DNA from: Bernardetia sp. ABR2-2B
GTDB taxonomy: Bacteria; Bacteroidota; Bacteroidia; Cytophagales; Bernardetiaceae
DNA: 64,000 nt
Assembly (NCBI RefSeq): GCF_037126435.1
Contig: NZ_CP147020.1
Coordinates: 2,221,293 to 2,285,292 of the forward strand
Direction of reading: 5' to 3'
Shown: one piece after another, positions 1-8,254 of the stretch
Layout of the letters: the number at the start of each line of letters is the position of its first letter
How positions within the stretch are numbered: the first letter of the stretch is position 1
Translations under genes and position numbers: made by a program
The notes under the pieces: generated by a model
Database searches by the model: none
What the model was told of the DNA's origin: nothing
Seen by the model: only the letters and a program-made list of their open reading frames with translations

Positions 1-974
1 TTCTCTAAAAACAATAAATAGATATTGTAATAATTAGCACCTAATATCAGACCTATAAGTAGGAAAGAATAGCAGACACATATCCACAATAAATAAGTCA
101 ATATTTTATTCCAAAGAGGCAGGTAAGTAGCAAGTTTTAAATACAAACAAGTAAATTTTGTAATCCCCATCAATATTAAAATGAGACCAATTCGTATCAC
201 AACAGCATTACTATCAAAGAAAAAAAATGAGCCATTTGACATTACTTCTATACTCAACCACTTGATAGGAAGAAAAATATTAGTATGATTACGGACACTT
301 GTTATGTATATCAAACTACCTATAAGTATAATCAAATAGTATAAATATACTCGGTCTTTAAAAATAAAAAAAAGATAGGTGTTATATAAAAAGAAGAATA
401 CCAAAACAGAACAAGTAGAAATCCATAAAATAAGCATAAACTGTTCTTTTTCAGTAAAAACGTGTTTTTTTTCTAAAGAAAGAGTTATAGGAACAGGATA
501 AGGTTGTTTTGATAAATATTCTACATTTACCTTTGTAAAAAAAGTAGTTATACTATTGGCACGAAATAGACAGGGAAATACATTAGGTTGTCTTTGATAA
601 TCTGCTACTTTTAGTCCAGTAGTAGTTTGTGTCCAAGTATTATTTTCAAAATCAAAAGTATATAAAGTATTTTCAATAGTAGGAAATACACTCAAGTACA
701 TTTGCTTAGAATATGGAGAGTTATTTTTTATACTACAACGAACCCAATAATAGTCGCTTTCTTTTGTCTTTTGAAAATCTACTTCTTCAGGATTTTTGAT
801 AAATACCAAAGAAGTGTCTGTCAGAATTTGTTCAAACGTATAATTCTTATCAGGCAGAATCTCAAAGTTTTGTGTTCTTTCAAAGTCTTTATTTTTCAAA
901 AGAAGAGGATTTTGAGCAAACAAAAGTGATATGTTTAGCACAAATAACAAAGTCAGAACGTAGTTTAGTTTCAT
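1..974 (-). CDS. 7TMR-DISM family sensor protein, N-terminal part (runs off the left edge)
   Basis: An open frame runs from an ATG at 974 to the window edge with no stop. It opens with a signal peptide (MKLNYVLTLLFVLNISLLFA, then QNP). A soluble region of about 150 residues follows and resembles the extracellular 7TMR-DISMED2 domain (YYWVRCSIKN, MYLSVFPTIE). After that come several hydrophobic helices of the 7TMR-DISM seven-helix type, including the characteristic stretch KDRVYLYYLIILIGSLIY. In this family the extracytoplasmic domain senses a ligand, often carbohydrate, and passes the signal to a C-terminal histidine kinase, cyclase or DNA-binding module. That effector lies outside the window, so the output is unknown. 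Confidence 0.8.
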   Translation of the reverse strand, partial: MKLNYVLTLLFVLNISLLFAQNPLLLKNKDFERTQNFEILPDKNYTFEQILTDTSLVFIKNPEEVDFQKTKESDYYWVRCSIKNNSPYSKQMYLSVFPTIENTLYTFDFENNTWTQTTTGLKVADYQRQPNVFPCLFRANSITTFFTKVNVEYLSKQPYPVPITLSLEKKHVFTEKEQFMLILWISTCSVLVFFFLYNTYLFFIFKDRVYLYYLIILIGSLIYITSVRNHTNIFLPIKWLSIEVMSNGSFFFFDSNAVVIRIGLILILMGITKFTCLYLKLATYLPLWNKILTYLLWICVCYSFLLIGLILGANYYNIYLLFLE

Positions 975-1245
975 AACCTATAATTTTTATGCTAAAGAAA
1001 TAAAAAGCCTTTATGAGCAAAGAAAAATATTTTACTAAACTAATGAAAATAAGAATATTTTACTACTTGTTCATAAAAGATATTTCTAAATTGTAAAATA
1101 AAGGCTATTACGGTTTGTTAGGGGGAATTCAGACACCCTGTCTGAACACAAAAAACAGCCTTTATTTGTCTTAGTCAGTTTAGAAGACTGACATACAAAA
1201 TAACTGTGATAATGTTTATTGTTTAAAAGTAACTTTGATAATAGA
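975..1245. other. intergenic region with two short palindromes
   Basis: No gene is seen between the sensor start and the oxidoreductase stop. Two hairpins are visible. At 1128-1146, 8-base arms TTCAGACA and TGTCTGAA flank CCC. At 1174-1192, GTCAGT and ACTGAC flank a 7-base loop. Neither has a clean T-tract. They resemble the many other short palindromes between genes in this window. Confidence 0.5.
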
Positions 1246-2295
1246 TTAAGAGTCTTGAGATACAGATAAAATAATTTTTCCTTTATTCTGATTGTCCTCC
1301 ATGTGTTTATGTGCGTATTCTGCTAACGACCAATCAAAAATAGAATCAATGATAGGTTTTAATGTTTTGTTTTGAAATAATGGCAAAGCAAATTCTGAAA
1401 ACTGTCTTGTAAGCTCTCTTTGGTACTCCAAAGAACGAGAACGCAGCGTCGAACCTGTAATCTGAATTCTTTTTATCAAGATTTTTGAAAGGTTTGCATT
1501 TTCTAATTTTGCGCCACTCATTGCTGCCAAAACTGCTAGTTGCCCATCAACAGCAATACAATCAATATTTTGTTTCCAATAATCTTTACCTATAAAGTCG
1601 ATGATATAGTTTACTCCCTTATCATCAGTTTTTTCTGAAATTACTTTTGCAAAATCTTCATTTTTATAATCAATGATTATATCAGCACCTAGATTTTGAC
1701 AGAACTCATGTTTGGATTTTGAAGCTGTAACAAAAACTTTCATTCCCAAAATTTTACAAATCTGAATGGCTGCCGAACCAACACCACTAGCACCTGCATG
1801 AATCAAAATTGACTTTTGATTTCCTACATTTTCATTTTCATTCCCAACTCCTAATTCCTCATTCCTAGTTCCTGTATTTTCATTTCCTAATAACGTCCAA
1901 AAAATAGTCTGAAAAGCTGTCAAAAATACTTCTGGAATTGCAGCAGCTTCTTCAAAAGAAAAGTGTTTTGGTTTTGAGATTGCCATCTGGGCATCAATGA
2001 TAGCAAACTGGGCATATCCTCCTCCTCCAATAAGTCCAAAAACTTCATCACCAACTTTATGATTGGTTACTTTTTCTCCAATTTCTACTACTTCTCCTGC
2101 TATTTCTAAACCTAAAATTTTTGATGCTCCTTTTGGTGGTGGATATTTTCCTGCTCGTTGTAAGAGATCGGCTCTATTCAACGCTGTTGCTTTTACTTTT
2201 ACCAAAACTTCATTTTCTTTTGGCTTTGGGTTTTCTGTTTCTTCTATTTTTAAAGGTTCATTTGGGTTTTCAGAATTATGTAAAACAGCTTTCAT
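1246..2295 (-). CDS. NAD(P)H quinone oxidoreductase, PIG3/QOR-like
   Basis: A zinc-free medium-chain dehydrogenase/reductase, expected to reduce quinones with NADPH. The N-terminal GroES-like domain (NRADLLQRAGKYPPP, then LGLEIAGEVVEIG) is followed by a Rossmann domain with the HAGASGVG dinucleotide-binding motif near residue 166. The longer frame begins at TTG 2343 and would overlap the upstream gene. I chose the ATG at 2295 because it gives the family-typical start MKAVLHNS (349 aa). A low-complexity Asn/Glu/Gly-rich stretch of about 24 residues sits just before the nucleotide-binding motif and makes the protein longer than usual. Its DNA resembles the intergenic repeats. Confidence 0.85.
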   Translation of the reverse strand: MKAVLHNSENPNEPLKIEETENPKPKENEVLVKVKATALNRADLLQRAGKYPPPKGASKILGLEIAGEVVEIGEKVTNHKVGDEVFGLIGGGGYAQFAIIDAQMAISKPKHFSFEEAAAIPEVFLTAFQTIFWTLLGNENTGTRNEELGVGNENENVGNQKSILIHAGASGVGSAAIQICKILGMKVFVTASKSKHEFCQNLGADIIIDYKNEDFAKVISEKTDDKGVNYIIDFIGKDYWKQNIDCIAVDGQLAVLAAMSGAKLENANLSKILIKRIQITGSTLRSRSLEYQRELTRQFSEFALPLFQNKTLKPIIDSIFDWSLAEYAHKHMEDNQNKGKIILSVSQDS

Positions 2296-2327
2296 AGTTT
2301 TTTTAGTTTGGTTGCAAGATTTCTTTT

Positions 2328-3110
2328 TTAATTTCTTCGCCAATTATCACAAATAATAGCCGTAGCAACGGCAGCATTTAAAGATTCTGCATTTTCTTTA
2401 TTCTTTGGCGCAAAACTAGGAATTGTAACTTTATTCAAAATTTCTTTTCCTAGTTTTTCTGATATTCCGTGAGATTCGCTTCCAATAACTAAAATCCCTT
2501 TTTGTGGAAATTTGGTTTGATGTACGTTTTTTCCATCTAAAAAAGCACCAAAAGTATTTCCTTCTGCTAGTTTCAAAAAGTCAAATTCATTTCCGTAATG
2601 CACACGTACACGCAGAAAAGAACCCATAGTAGAAGAAAGCGTTTTTGAGTTGTATAAATCAACTGTTTGTTCAGAGCAAAAAATATCTGCTATTCCATAC
2701 CAATCTGCAATTCGGATAATTGTACCCAAATTACCGGGGTCATTGATATTTTCTAAAAGTAAAGCTAGACTTTCTAGTTTTTTGGGAACTGTTAAAAAAG
2801 GAATTTCTACCACAGCAATCGCAGCATTATTAGACTTTAAAGAACCTGCTTCTGAAAGTTGTCTTGGAGTAGATAAAATAATTTCAAAATCAGTATCTGA
2901 ACCACTTACTTTATCATTCAGAACATTTTGTTTTTTTAAACTATCTAAAAACTCTTGTGTAATAAAAAGTTGTTTTATTTTGTAATCTGAATTTGTTGCT
3001 TTAAGTGTCTCGGTAGTTATTTTTGCACCTTCTATCAAAAAGCAATTTTCTTGTTTTCGTACTTTTTTCTGTTGAAATGAACGTAGAAATTTTCTTTGTG
3101 CGTTTGTCAT
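2328..3110 (-). CDS. TrmH/SpoU family RNA 2'-O-methyltransferase
   Basis: A SPOUT-fold methyltransferase expected to 2'-O-methylate a ribose in rRNA or tRNA using S-adenosylmethionine. All three SpoU motifs are visible: NDPGNLGT with a following Arg (residues 123-133), VIGSESHG (208-215) and the ESLNAAVA helix (242-249) that forms the knot. The N-terminal 100 residues (FLIEGAK) match the small substrate-binding domain of RlmB/TsnR-like enzymes. Length is 260 aa, normal for the family. The gene stops 32 bases before the preferred start of the downstream oxidoreductase and begins 9 bases after rsmG, so the three are probably co-transcribed. The exact target nucleotide cannot be read from sequence. 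Confidence 0.88.
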   Translation of the reverse strand: MTNAQRKFLRSFQQKKVRKQENCFLIEGAKITTETLKATNSDYKIKQLFITQEFLDSLKKQNVLNDKVSGSDTDFEIILSTPRQLSEAGSLKSNNAAIAVVEIPFLTVPKKLESLALLLENINDPGNLGTIIRIADWYGIADIFCSEQTVDLYNSKTLSSTMGSFLRVRVHYGNEFDFLKLAEGNTFGAFLDGKNVHQTKFPQKGILVIGSESHGISEKLGKEILNKVTIPSFAPKNKENAESLNAAVATAIICDNWRRN

Positions 3111-3119
3111 AATTTTTTC

Positions 3120-3758
3120 TTAAATCTGTACATAAAGAATTTTCTTAGTCTCAAAAAACTCTTCTTCAAACATATCACTCAAATTATATAATCTAAAAAA
3201 GTGCTTAAAATCAGCTAATTCTTCCTTCAAATCTCCTCCTTTTAGAGCTAAGATTCCGTGTTTGAACTCATCTTTTTCTACTAATGAAGGTTTATTTTTT
3301 CGTAGTGCAGGTTTTATCCAATGATAGAGTTTTGAAGTTTGGGCAACGGCACGAGTAACAGCAAAGTCATAATTATTTTTCTTCGCTTTCTCTACTCTCA
3401 TTTGTTCTGCCACTACATTATCTAACCCAATTTCTTTCGCCACTTCTGTTACTACTCTAATTTTTTTTCCGATAGAATCCATCAAATGAAATTGTGTTTC
3501 TGGAAAAAGAATAGCCAACGGAATACCGGGAAAACCTCCACCTGTTCCAATGTCAATAACATTATCATTTGGGTCAAATTCAACAATTTTTCCGATACTC
3601 ATCGAATGCAAAACGTGTCTTTCATAGAGGTTTTCTACATCTTTTCTTGAAATAACATTTATTTTTTCGTTCCATTCAGCATACAAATTTTGTAAGGCTG
3701 CATACTGCTCAAGTTGTTTTTCTGTAAGATTGGGAAAATAACGGGTAATGATTTCCAT
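3120..3758 (-). CDS. rsmG: 16S rRNA m7G527 methyltransferase RsmG (GidB)
   Basis: Expected to methylate N7 of G527 in 16S rRNA. The SAM-binding motif DIGTGGGFPGIPLAIL lies at residues 69-84, followed by the GidB signature HLMDSIGKKIRVV and, later, NYDFAVTRAVAQ. The N-terminus (EWNEKINVISRKDVENLYERHVLHS) is typical of the family, and 212 aa is full length. The gene lies 9 bases upstream of the SpoU-type methyltransferase, giving two rRNA-modification genes in one run. Loss of this enzyme gives low-level streptomycin resistance in other bacteria, which is family knowledge and not something seen here. Confidence 0.95.
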   Translation of the reverse strand: MEIITRYFPNLTEKQLEQYAALQNLYAEWNEKINVISRKDVENLYERHVLHSMSIGKIVEFDPNDNVIDIGTGGGFPGIPLAILFPETQFHLMDSIGKKIRVVTEVAKEIGLDNVVAEQMRVEKAKKNNYDFAVTRAVAQTSKLYHWIKPALRKNKPSLVEKDEFKHGILALKGGDLKEELADFKHFFRLYNLSDMFEEEFFETKKILYVQI

Positions 3759-3803
3759 TGAGATAAGATTGATTTTTTGAAGTGATTGATGTCATTTGTT
3801 TAA

Positions 3804-3832
3804 CCGTCAACGAGGCGTTGCCGTCGTTGAGG
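3804..3832. repeat. short intergenic element, copy 1 of 4
   Basis: A 29-base element carrying the words CCGTCAACGAGG and CCGTCGTTGAGG. TCAACGA and TCGTTGA can pair as a 7-bp stem. Related copies are at 22782-22812, 31576-31604 and 61216-61246. This copy begins 11 bases after the stop of the nuclease-fold gene on the minus strand. Confidence 0.75.
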
Positions 3833-3842
3833 AAAGTAGTAT

Positions 3843-4514
3843 TTATTCATTTTCTTCTACTCTTTTTTTATATTCTTTGTAGTGTTCAGTTTCTTTGTAT
3901 TCCTCTCTCAAAATTCCTTTTGTTACATACATATTCCAAATTCCTTTTTGCTTTGTTCTTGCTTTTTCTTGTAGTTTTCCAAATTCTTTTGCGAATTTTA
4001 TAGTAAAAGCATGGTTTCTTATCCACCCATAACCTTCTTTCAAAAGTGTTGCATTCAGGCACTCTCCAGAAGGAAAATAAATATAGGCTAGATGCTTTTC
4101 AAATTTATCAAAAAGCTGCTCATCAAAAACTAAAATGATATTTTTATCTGCATTAAACCTATCTTCTGTATAGGCTAAGGCTTCTTTTCCAAAAGGAGCT
4201 TCATCGATATACAAAGAAGCACGGCTTTCAGGCGTATCGACACCAATCAGACGAACTGTCCAACTTGTTTCGCTTTCATCATTTACAGAAAGAGATGTTG
4301 AGGTTTTGTTTGGCTGATTTTTATCCTTAGGAATTTCTACGACAATCGTATCTCCTTCCAAAACTTCTAAAACAGTTGTTTTGACAGCTTTATCAGAAAA
4401 ATTAGTCAGTAAGAAAAGCATAATTTTTTTGCGAAATACAAGTAAAATTATCACTACAATAAGTAATGCACCTAAAATACTTCCATACAAGACATAGTTT
4501 ATTGGTTCTTCCAT
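3843..4514 (-). CDS. membrane-anchored thermonuclease (SNase-like) family protein
   Basis: An N-terminal membrane segment (residues 10-30, GSILGALLIVVIILLVF) is followed by a staphylococcal-nuclease OB fold. The VLEGDTIVVE strand and RLIGVDTPE (R88, D93, E96) keep the equivalents of SNase Arg35, Asp40 and Glu43. At the position of catalytic Arg87 (family YGRxLAY) this protein reads FEKHLAY, so Lys140 replaces Arg. Compared with small SNases there is an insertion between the first strands (residues 62-84). The domain probably faces the periplasm or cell surface. Enzymatic activity is uncertain because of the substitution. Confidence 0.82.
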   Translation of the reverse strand: MEEPINYVLYGSILGALLIVVIILLVFRKKIMLFLLTNFSDKAVKTTVLEVLEGDTIVVEIPKDKNQPNKTSTSLSVNDESETSWTVRLIGVDTPESRASLYIDEAPFGKEALAYTEDRFNADKNIILVFDEQLFDKFEKHLAYIYFPSGECLNATLLKEGYGWIRNHAFTIKFAKEFGKLQEKARTKQKGIWNMYVTKGILREEYKETEHYKEYKKRVEENE

Positions 4515-4634
4515 TTTAAAATTGAGGATAAAAGCAGATAAAATAAGACAAATCAGATTTATACAAGTTGCCCAAAAATAAGCATTTCGTTATAGATTAG
4601 ATAGTATTTTTTAAATTAAATTCTCAAAGACATA

Positions 4635-5585
4635 TTAGTTTAATGACTTATCTTCATTTTCTGCATTCGTTTCTGCCACAAAATAAAGAGGACGATTCTT
4701 GACATCTGTATTTATTCTGCTGATATATTCTCCAATAATTCCTAAGCTAATAAGCTGCACACCTCCCAAAAACATAATACTGACCATAATAGAAGACCAG
4801 CCATCTACATAACCTGTAACAACAAAATACTTTGCAATAAAAGAATAAATTATCATCAAAAAAGCAATCGCAGAAACCACAAAGCCAGAAACAGTAACAA
4901 ATTTGATAGGAACATTTGAGAAAGCTGTAATTCCATTAAGTGCAAGATTTATCATTTTTTTATATGAATACCCTGTAACTCCTGCATTTCTTTCGGCTCT
5001 ATCATATTCTACATAGGTCTGATTATAACCAATCCAAGCAATTTGTCCACGCAGAAATTTATGATTTTCTTTCATTTGGCGAAGTCCGTTCACTACTTTT
5101 TTATCCATAATTCTGAAATCTCCAGTATCGACAGGAATTGGAAAAGAAGTAATCTTGGAAAGCAAACGATAAAATGTTTTGGCAGTTAGTTTTTTCAAAT
5201 ATCCTTCTCCTGCTCTTGCTCTTCGTTTGGCATAAACGACTTGATAACCTTCTTTGAGCTTTTCCCACATTGGTTCGATAAGCTCTGGTGGGTCTTGCAA
5301 ATCAGCATCAATAATCACAACCATATCTCCTTTACAATAATCCAAACCTGCTGAAACAGCAATCTGATGACCAAAATTTCGGCTCAAATCAATAAATTTC
5401 ACATTACTATCTTCAAGAGAAAGCTCTTTTACAAGTTCTAATGAATTATCCTTGCTTCCATCATTTATAAAAATAAGTTCATACGTTTTTGCCAAATTAG
5501 AAACTACTTTAGTAAGTCTTTCATGAAGCAAATGAATATTGAGAGATTCGTTGTAGATAGGAATAATGACAGAAAGCTGGGTCAT
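4635..5585 (-). CDS. GtrB/DPM1-like glycosyltransferase family 2
   Basis: Expected to transfer a sugar from a nucleotide sugar to undecaprenyl phosphate at the inner membrane. The GT-A domain shows LSVIIPIYNES, FINDGSKDNS and the metal-binding DADLQDPPELI (residues 93-103), then DTGDFRIMDKKV, which is typical of polyprenyl-phosphate glycosyltransferases. Two hydrophobic segments near residues 225-250 and 262-287 match the GtrB C-terminal membrane pair. The 316-aa length is normal for the group. It stands alone, with a 120-base gap before the next minus-strand gene, so the receiving polysaccharide pathway is not shown by context. Confidence 0.88.
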   Translation of the reverse strand: MTQLSVIIPIYNESLNIHLLHERLTKVVSNLAKTYELIFINDGSKDNSLELVKELSLEDSNVKFIDLSRNFGHQIAVSAGLDYCKGDMVVIIDADLQDPPELIEPMWEKLKEGYQVVYAKRRARAGEGYLKKLTAKTFYRLLSKITSFPIPVDTGDFRIMDKKVVNGLRQMKENHKFLRGQIAWIGYNQTYVEYDRAERNAGVTGYSYKKMINLALNGITAFSNVPIKFVTVSGFVVSAIAFLMIIYSFIAKYFVVTGYVDGWSSIMVSIMFLGGVQLISLGIIGEYISRINTDVKNRPLYFVAETNAENEDKSLN

Positions 5586-5784
5586 GAAAATGATGAATTA
5601 TGAATTGTAAATGATGAATGAATGCGAATGCAAAAGTACGGATTGTTTTTTAGTTAGAATCAACTAAATTCATTAACAGTAAAATTATGAAAATAGTAAA
5701 CTGCACTAATTTGGGTATATTTGTAGTATAATATAAAAATATTTATAATTTTTCATCTTTAACTCTATTTTCTAAATTAATACT

Positions 5785-6867
5785 ATGCGTTTTTTATACT
5801 CTACAATCATATTATCATTTGTACTTATAACTTTACTTTCCTCTTCTTATACTGAAAAAAAATCAAAACTCCCTTACCCTTCTCCTACTAATGCTAGACA
5901 GGTTATAGAGAATTATATTGCAGCCGTTGGAGGAGCGAGTAACTTACCAATTGGAAGAACAGCAAAATGTATTATGACAGCATATGCTAACGGAGATAGC
6001 ACAAAAAAAGAGGTTCTAAAAATCAATGGAAAATTCAACTGTGAATTACTTGACAATGGACAGACTATAATACAAATAGATAATGTTGGTATTTCAAAAA
6101 CGCCAGAGTATATTATTGCACTGCCTCAAAAACAACTACAAGGAAGTAAAGATGCTCTTTACATAATAGGAGAACAAGCATTATTAAAAGAGAATAAAAA
6201 AATGGAATTTCTAGGTGAAAAAAAACAAGGAGATTCCATAGAAGTATATCGTATTAAAGTAATAGGAGATGATGGTAGAAGCGATATTAGAGAATTTGAT
6301 AAAAAAACTGGTCTTTTGACAAAGATAATAGATACTTATTTTACGTCTAATTTCAGCGATTATAGGAATATTTCTGGTATTTTGATCCCTTTTAGAATAG
6401 AAATAACAGGGCAAATTTCTATGACAGTAATCCGTAATAGTTATGAATTAGATATTCCAATCAAAGAAGAAGAGTTTTATTGGAATAATGAAGAAGATAA
6501 AAAATTAATAGGAAGTTGGACAGCCATTATACCAAGAAAAAATACATCTCAATCTGATTTCTTCGAGCTAGTCTTAAATACTGATCGTAGTGCAAATCAG
6601 GGAACAGGAGTTATCTTACCTAATGGAAAAAAAGAAACAGCCAGTTTTGCCTCTGTGCCTATTGCTGGTTGGGACTTTAATCAAGACACACTCAAATTAT
6701 TCAGTATAAACCCTAGACACCGAAATATTCAAACTTACTACTGGAAATTTGAAAATCAAACAGACACTTCGTTTACAGCTTATTACGTTGATCCAGAAAT
6801 GGATAGAATATTAGGAAAGGACAAAGAGAATTTCACTCCTATCAAAATGTTCTTCACAAAAAAATAA
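5785..6867 (+). CDS. exported protein with a possible LolA-like and lipocalin-like layout
   Basis: The start gives a signal peptide (RFLYSTIILSFVLITLLSSS). The next 190 residues open with VIENYIAAVGGASNLPIG, a pattern seen at the start of LolA-like beta-rich domains, and continue as alternating strands. The C-terminal 130 residues begin KLIGSWTAIIPRK and end with WKFENQTDTSFTAYYV, which resembles lipocalin-like single-domain barrels. No catalytic motif is visible. It is divergent from the glycosyltransferase and separated from the following thioredoxin by 184 bases. Function unknown. The domain suggestions rest on pattern only. Confidence 0.6.
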   Translation: MRFLYSTIILSFVLITLLSSSYTEKKSKLPYPSPTNARQVIENYIAAVGGASNLPIGRTAKCIMTAYANGDSTKKEVLKINGKFNCELLDNGQTIIQIDNVGISKTPEYIIALPQKQLQGSKDALYIIGEQALLKENKKMEFLGEKKQGDSIEVYRIKVIGDDGRSDIREFDKKTGLLTKIIDTYFTSNFSDYRNISGILIPFRIEITGQISMTVIRNSYELDIPIKEEEFYWNNEEDKKLIGSWTAIIPRKNTSQSDFFELVLNTDRSANQGTGVILPNGKKETASFASVPIAGWDFNQDTLKLFSINPRHRNIQTYYWKFENQTDTSFTAYYVDPEMDRILGKDKENFTPIKMFFTKK

Positions 6868-7051
6868 ACCTTAGTAATAAAAATTTATTCCACCCAAATA
6901 TTATAAAACATAACCATTTCACAAAAGTTCTTTAAGCTGGACAAAAAACTATTTGGTTTTTTGTTTGTATTTTTGCAAAATATTATTCTCATTTCAGATG
7001 TTATTTGTCTTTACTTCTAACTTCTGAAATCTAACTTCTAACTTTATTATC

Positions 7052-7366
7052 ATGGCAGTTATAGACATAGACGACTCAAACGTAAAAGAAAATTTGAACC
7101 AAAACGAAAAAGTAATTGTAAAATATTACGCAGGTTGGTGTGGCTCGTGCCGACTTATCAAACCAAAATATAAGCGTCTTTCTAATGATGAGCGTTTCGA
7201 AGGGATTACTTTTTTAGATACTGATGCAGAACACAATCCAGAAGCTAGAAACTTAGCAGGTGTAAAAAACTTACCTTATTTTGCTATTTTCAAAAATGGA
7301 GAGTTTGTAGAAGGAGTTTCGACAAGCAAAGAAGAGGGAATTGTTGAGCTTTTGGAGAAATTGTAA
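7052..7366 (+). CDS. thioredoxin-family protein (WCGSC)
   Basis: A 104-aa cytoplasmic thioredoxin fold with active site WCGSC (YYAGWCGSCRLIKPKY) and the cis-Pro loop VKNLPYFAIFKNGE. There is no signal peptide, so it is a cytosolic disulfide reductase or redox partner. The catalytic dipeptide is Gly-Ser rather than Gly-Pro, as in many Bacteroidota small thioredoxins. The next gene, a small conserved protein at 7462, is a common neighbour of such thioredoxins in this phylum. A second, canonical thioredoxin (WCGPC) is at 35482-35793. Confidence 0.88.
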   Translation: MAVIDIDDSNVKENLNQNEKVIVKYYAGWCGSCRLIKPKYKRLSNDERFEGITFLDTDAEHNPEARNLAGVKNLPYFAIFKNGEFVEGVSTSKEEGIVELLEKL

Positions 7367-7373
7367 AGTAGGT

Positions 7374-7449
7374 GACACTTTGAAAGTGTCGTAACAACAA
7401 TTCAATAAATTATTTTATTTACCAAAATAAAAACAGTTTAAAACTGTTT
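7374..7449. repeat. two palindromes between the thioredoxin and the next gene
   Basis: At 7374-7390, GACACTTT and AAAGTGTC flank one G, starting 8 bases after the thioredoxin stop. At 7431-7449, AAACAGTTT and AAACTGTTT flank one A, followed by GCTAC. The second palindrome has a diverged relative at 46135-46154 that is also followed by GCTAC. Confidence 0.6.
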
Positions 7450-7461
7450 GCTACTTATACT

Positions 7462-7704
7462 ATGAAATTACCAGTTATAAAACAATTAGTAGAAAACCAT
7501 TCATTAGAAGACCTCAAAAAAGCTGAAATGGCTATGGAAGAAGGCGAAAACCCTACTTTTGAAGTAAAAGGCGAAGACGAAGGCGAACAATTTACACACG
7601 TAATTGCAGCCGTTTGGGTAAAAGAAAAAATGGCAACAGATGGCATTGATGCTCGTGCTGCTATGCGTGAATATACGCAGAAAGTTAGAAATTCAATCTC
7701 CTGA
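7462..7704 (+). CDS. small conserved protein, DUF6952-like
   Basis: An acidic 80-aa protein (MKLPVIKQLVENHSLEDLKK, later AAVWVKEKMATDGIDARAAM). The opening MKLPVIK and the helical, charge-rich composition match a small Bacteroidota family often found beside thioredoxin or peroxiredoxin genes, which I associate with DUF6952. There are no cysteines and no membrane segment. It follows the thioredoxin by 95 bases on the same strand, with two palindromes between, so co-transcription is possible. Function unknown. Confidence 0.6.
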   Translation: MKLPVIKQLVENHSLEDLKKAEMAMEEGENPTFEVKGEDEGEQFTHVIAAVWVKEKMATDGIDARAAMREYTQKVRNSIS

Positions 7705-7790
7705 ATTACGAATTTTCAATTACGAATTACGAATTGGAAATTACATTAATACGATATAATAGTAGATGCACAGCTACTTAACAATAAACT

Positions 7791-8144
7791 ATGAAAGATA
7801 ACATTATTCAGAAAAAGAGCTTTGATTTTGCTATCCGAATAGTGAATGCTTATAAGTTTTTAGTTTCTGAACAAGAATATGTTTTGTCAAAACAATTATT
7901 ACGTAGTGGAACTTCAATAGGTGCAAACGTAGAAGAGGCTATAGGTGGATATTCTAGAACCGATTTTGGTTTTAAATTATCCATTGCATACAAAGAAGCT
8001 AGAGAAACACTTTATTGGATTAAACTCTTAGAAGCAACTGACTATCTTTCAGAAGAAATGAGTAAAAGTCTGATTCAAGATGCAGAAGAAATCTGTAAAA
8101 TAATTGGTAAAATACAGGTTTCTTTGAAGAAGAATAACAAATAA
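7791..8144 (+). CDS. four helix bundle protein (23S rRNA intervening-sequence/S23 type)
   Basis: A 117-aa all-helical protein with the family hallmarks SFDFAIRIVNAYKFL, SKQLLRSGTSIGANVEEA and SIAYKEARETLYWIKLLEA. Relatives are encoded inside 23S rRNA intervening sequences, but most, as here, sit elsewhere as lone genes of unknown role. The AT-rich flanks (7705-7790 and 8145-8230) contain repeated GAATTACGAATT-like words. Such genes are often gained and lost, and the repeats around it fit a recently mobile position, but this is inference. Confidence 0.85.
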   Translation: MKDNIIQKKSFDFAIRIVNAYKFLVSEQEYVLSKQLLRSGTSIGANVEEAIGGYSRTDFGFKLSIAYKEARETLYWIKLLEATDYLSEEMSKSLIQDAEEICKIIGKIQVSLKKNNK

Positions 8145-8254
8145 ATCAGTAAAGCTGAAAATTATGATTTTTCAATTTGTAATTTGTAATTGACAATTCG
8201 TAATTAAATAAATCGTTTTTAGTGGACTTTGAATCCACTTCAAAAAACAATACT

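Noticed and set aside
2296-2343. Longer start of the oxidoreductase
   Set aside because: It begins at TTG, overlaps the preceding gene and encodes a Lys-rich string absent from the family.
2063-2356. Plus-strand frame opposite the oxidoreductase
   Set aside because: It is the antisense of a well-supported coding region and has no homology pattern.
5700-5784. TATATTTG as a Bacteroidota -7 promoter box near 5720
   Set aside because: No TTG-type -33 element lies at the required distance, so the match is probably chance in AT-rich DNA.
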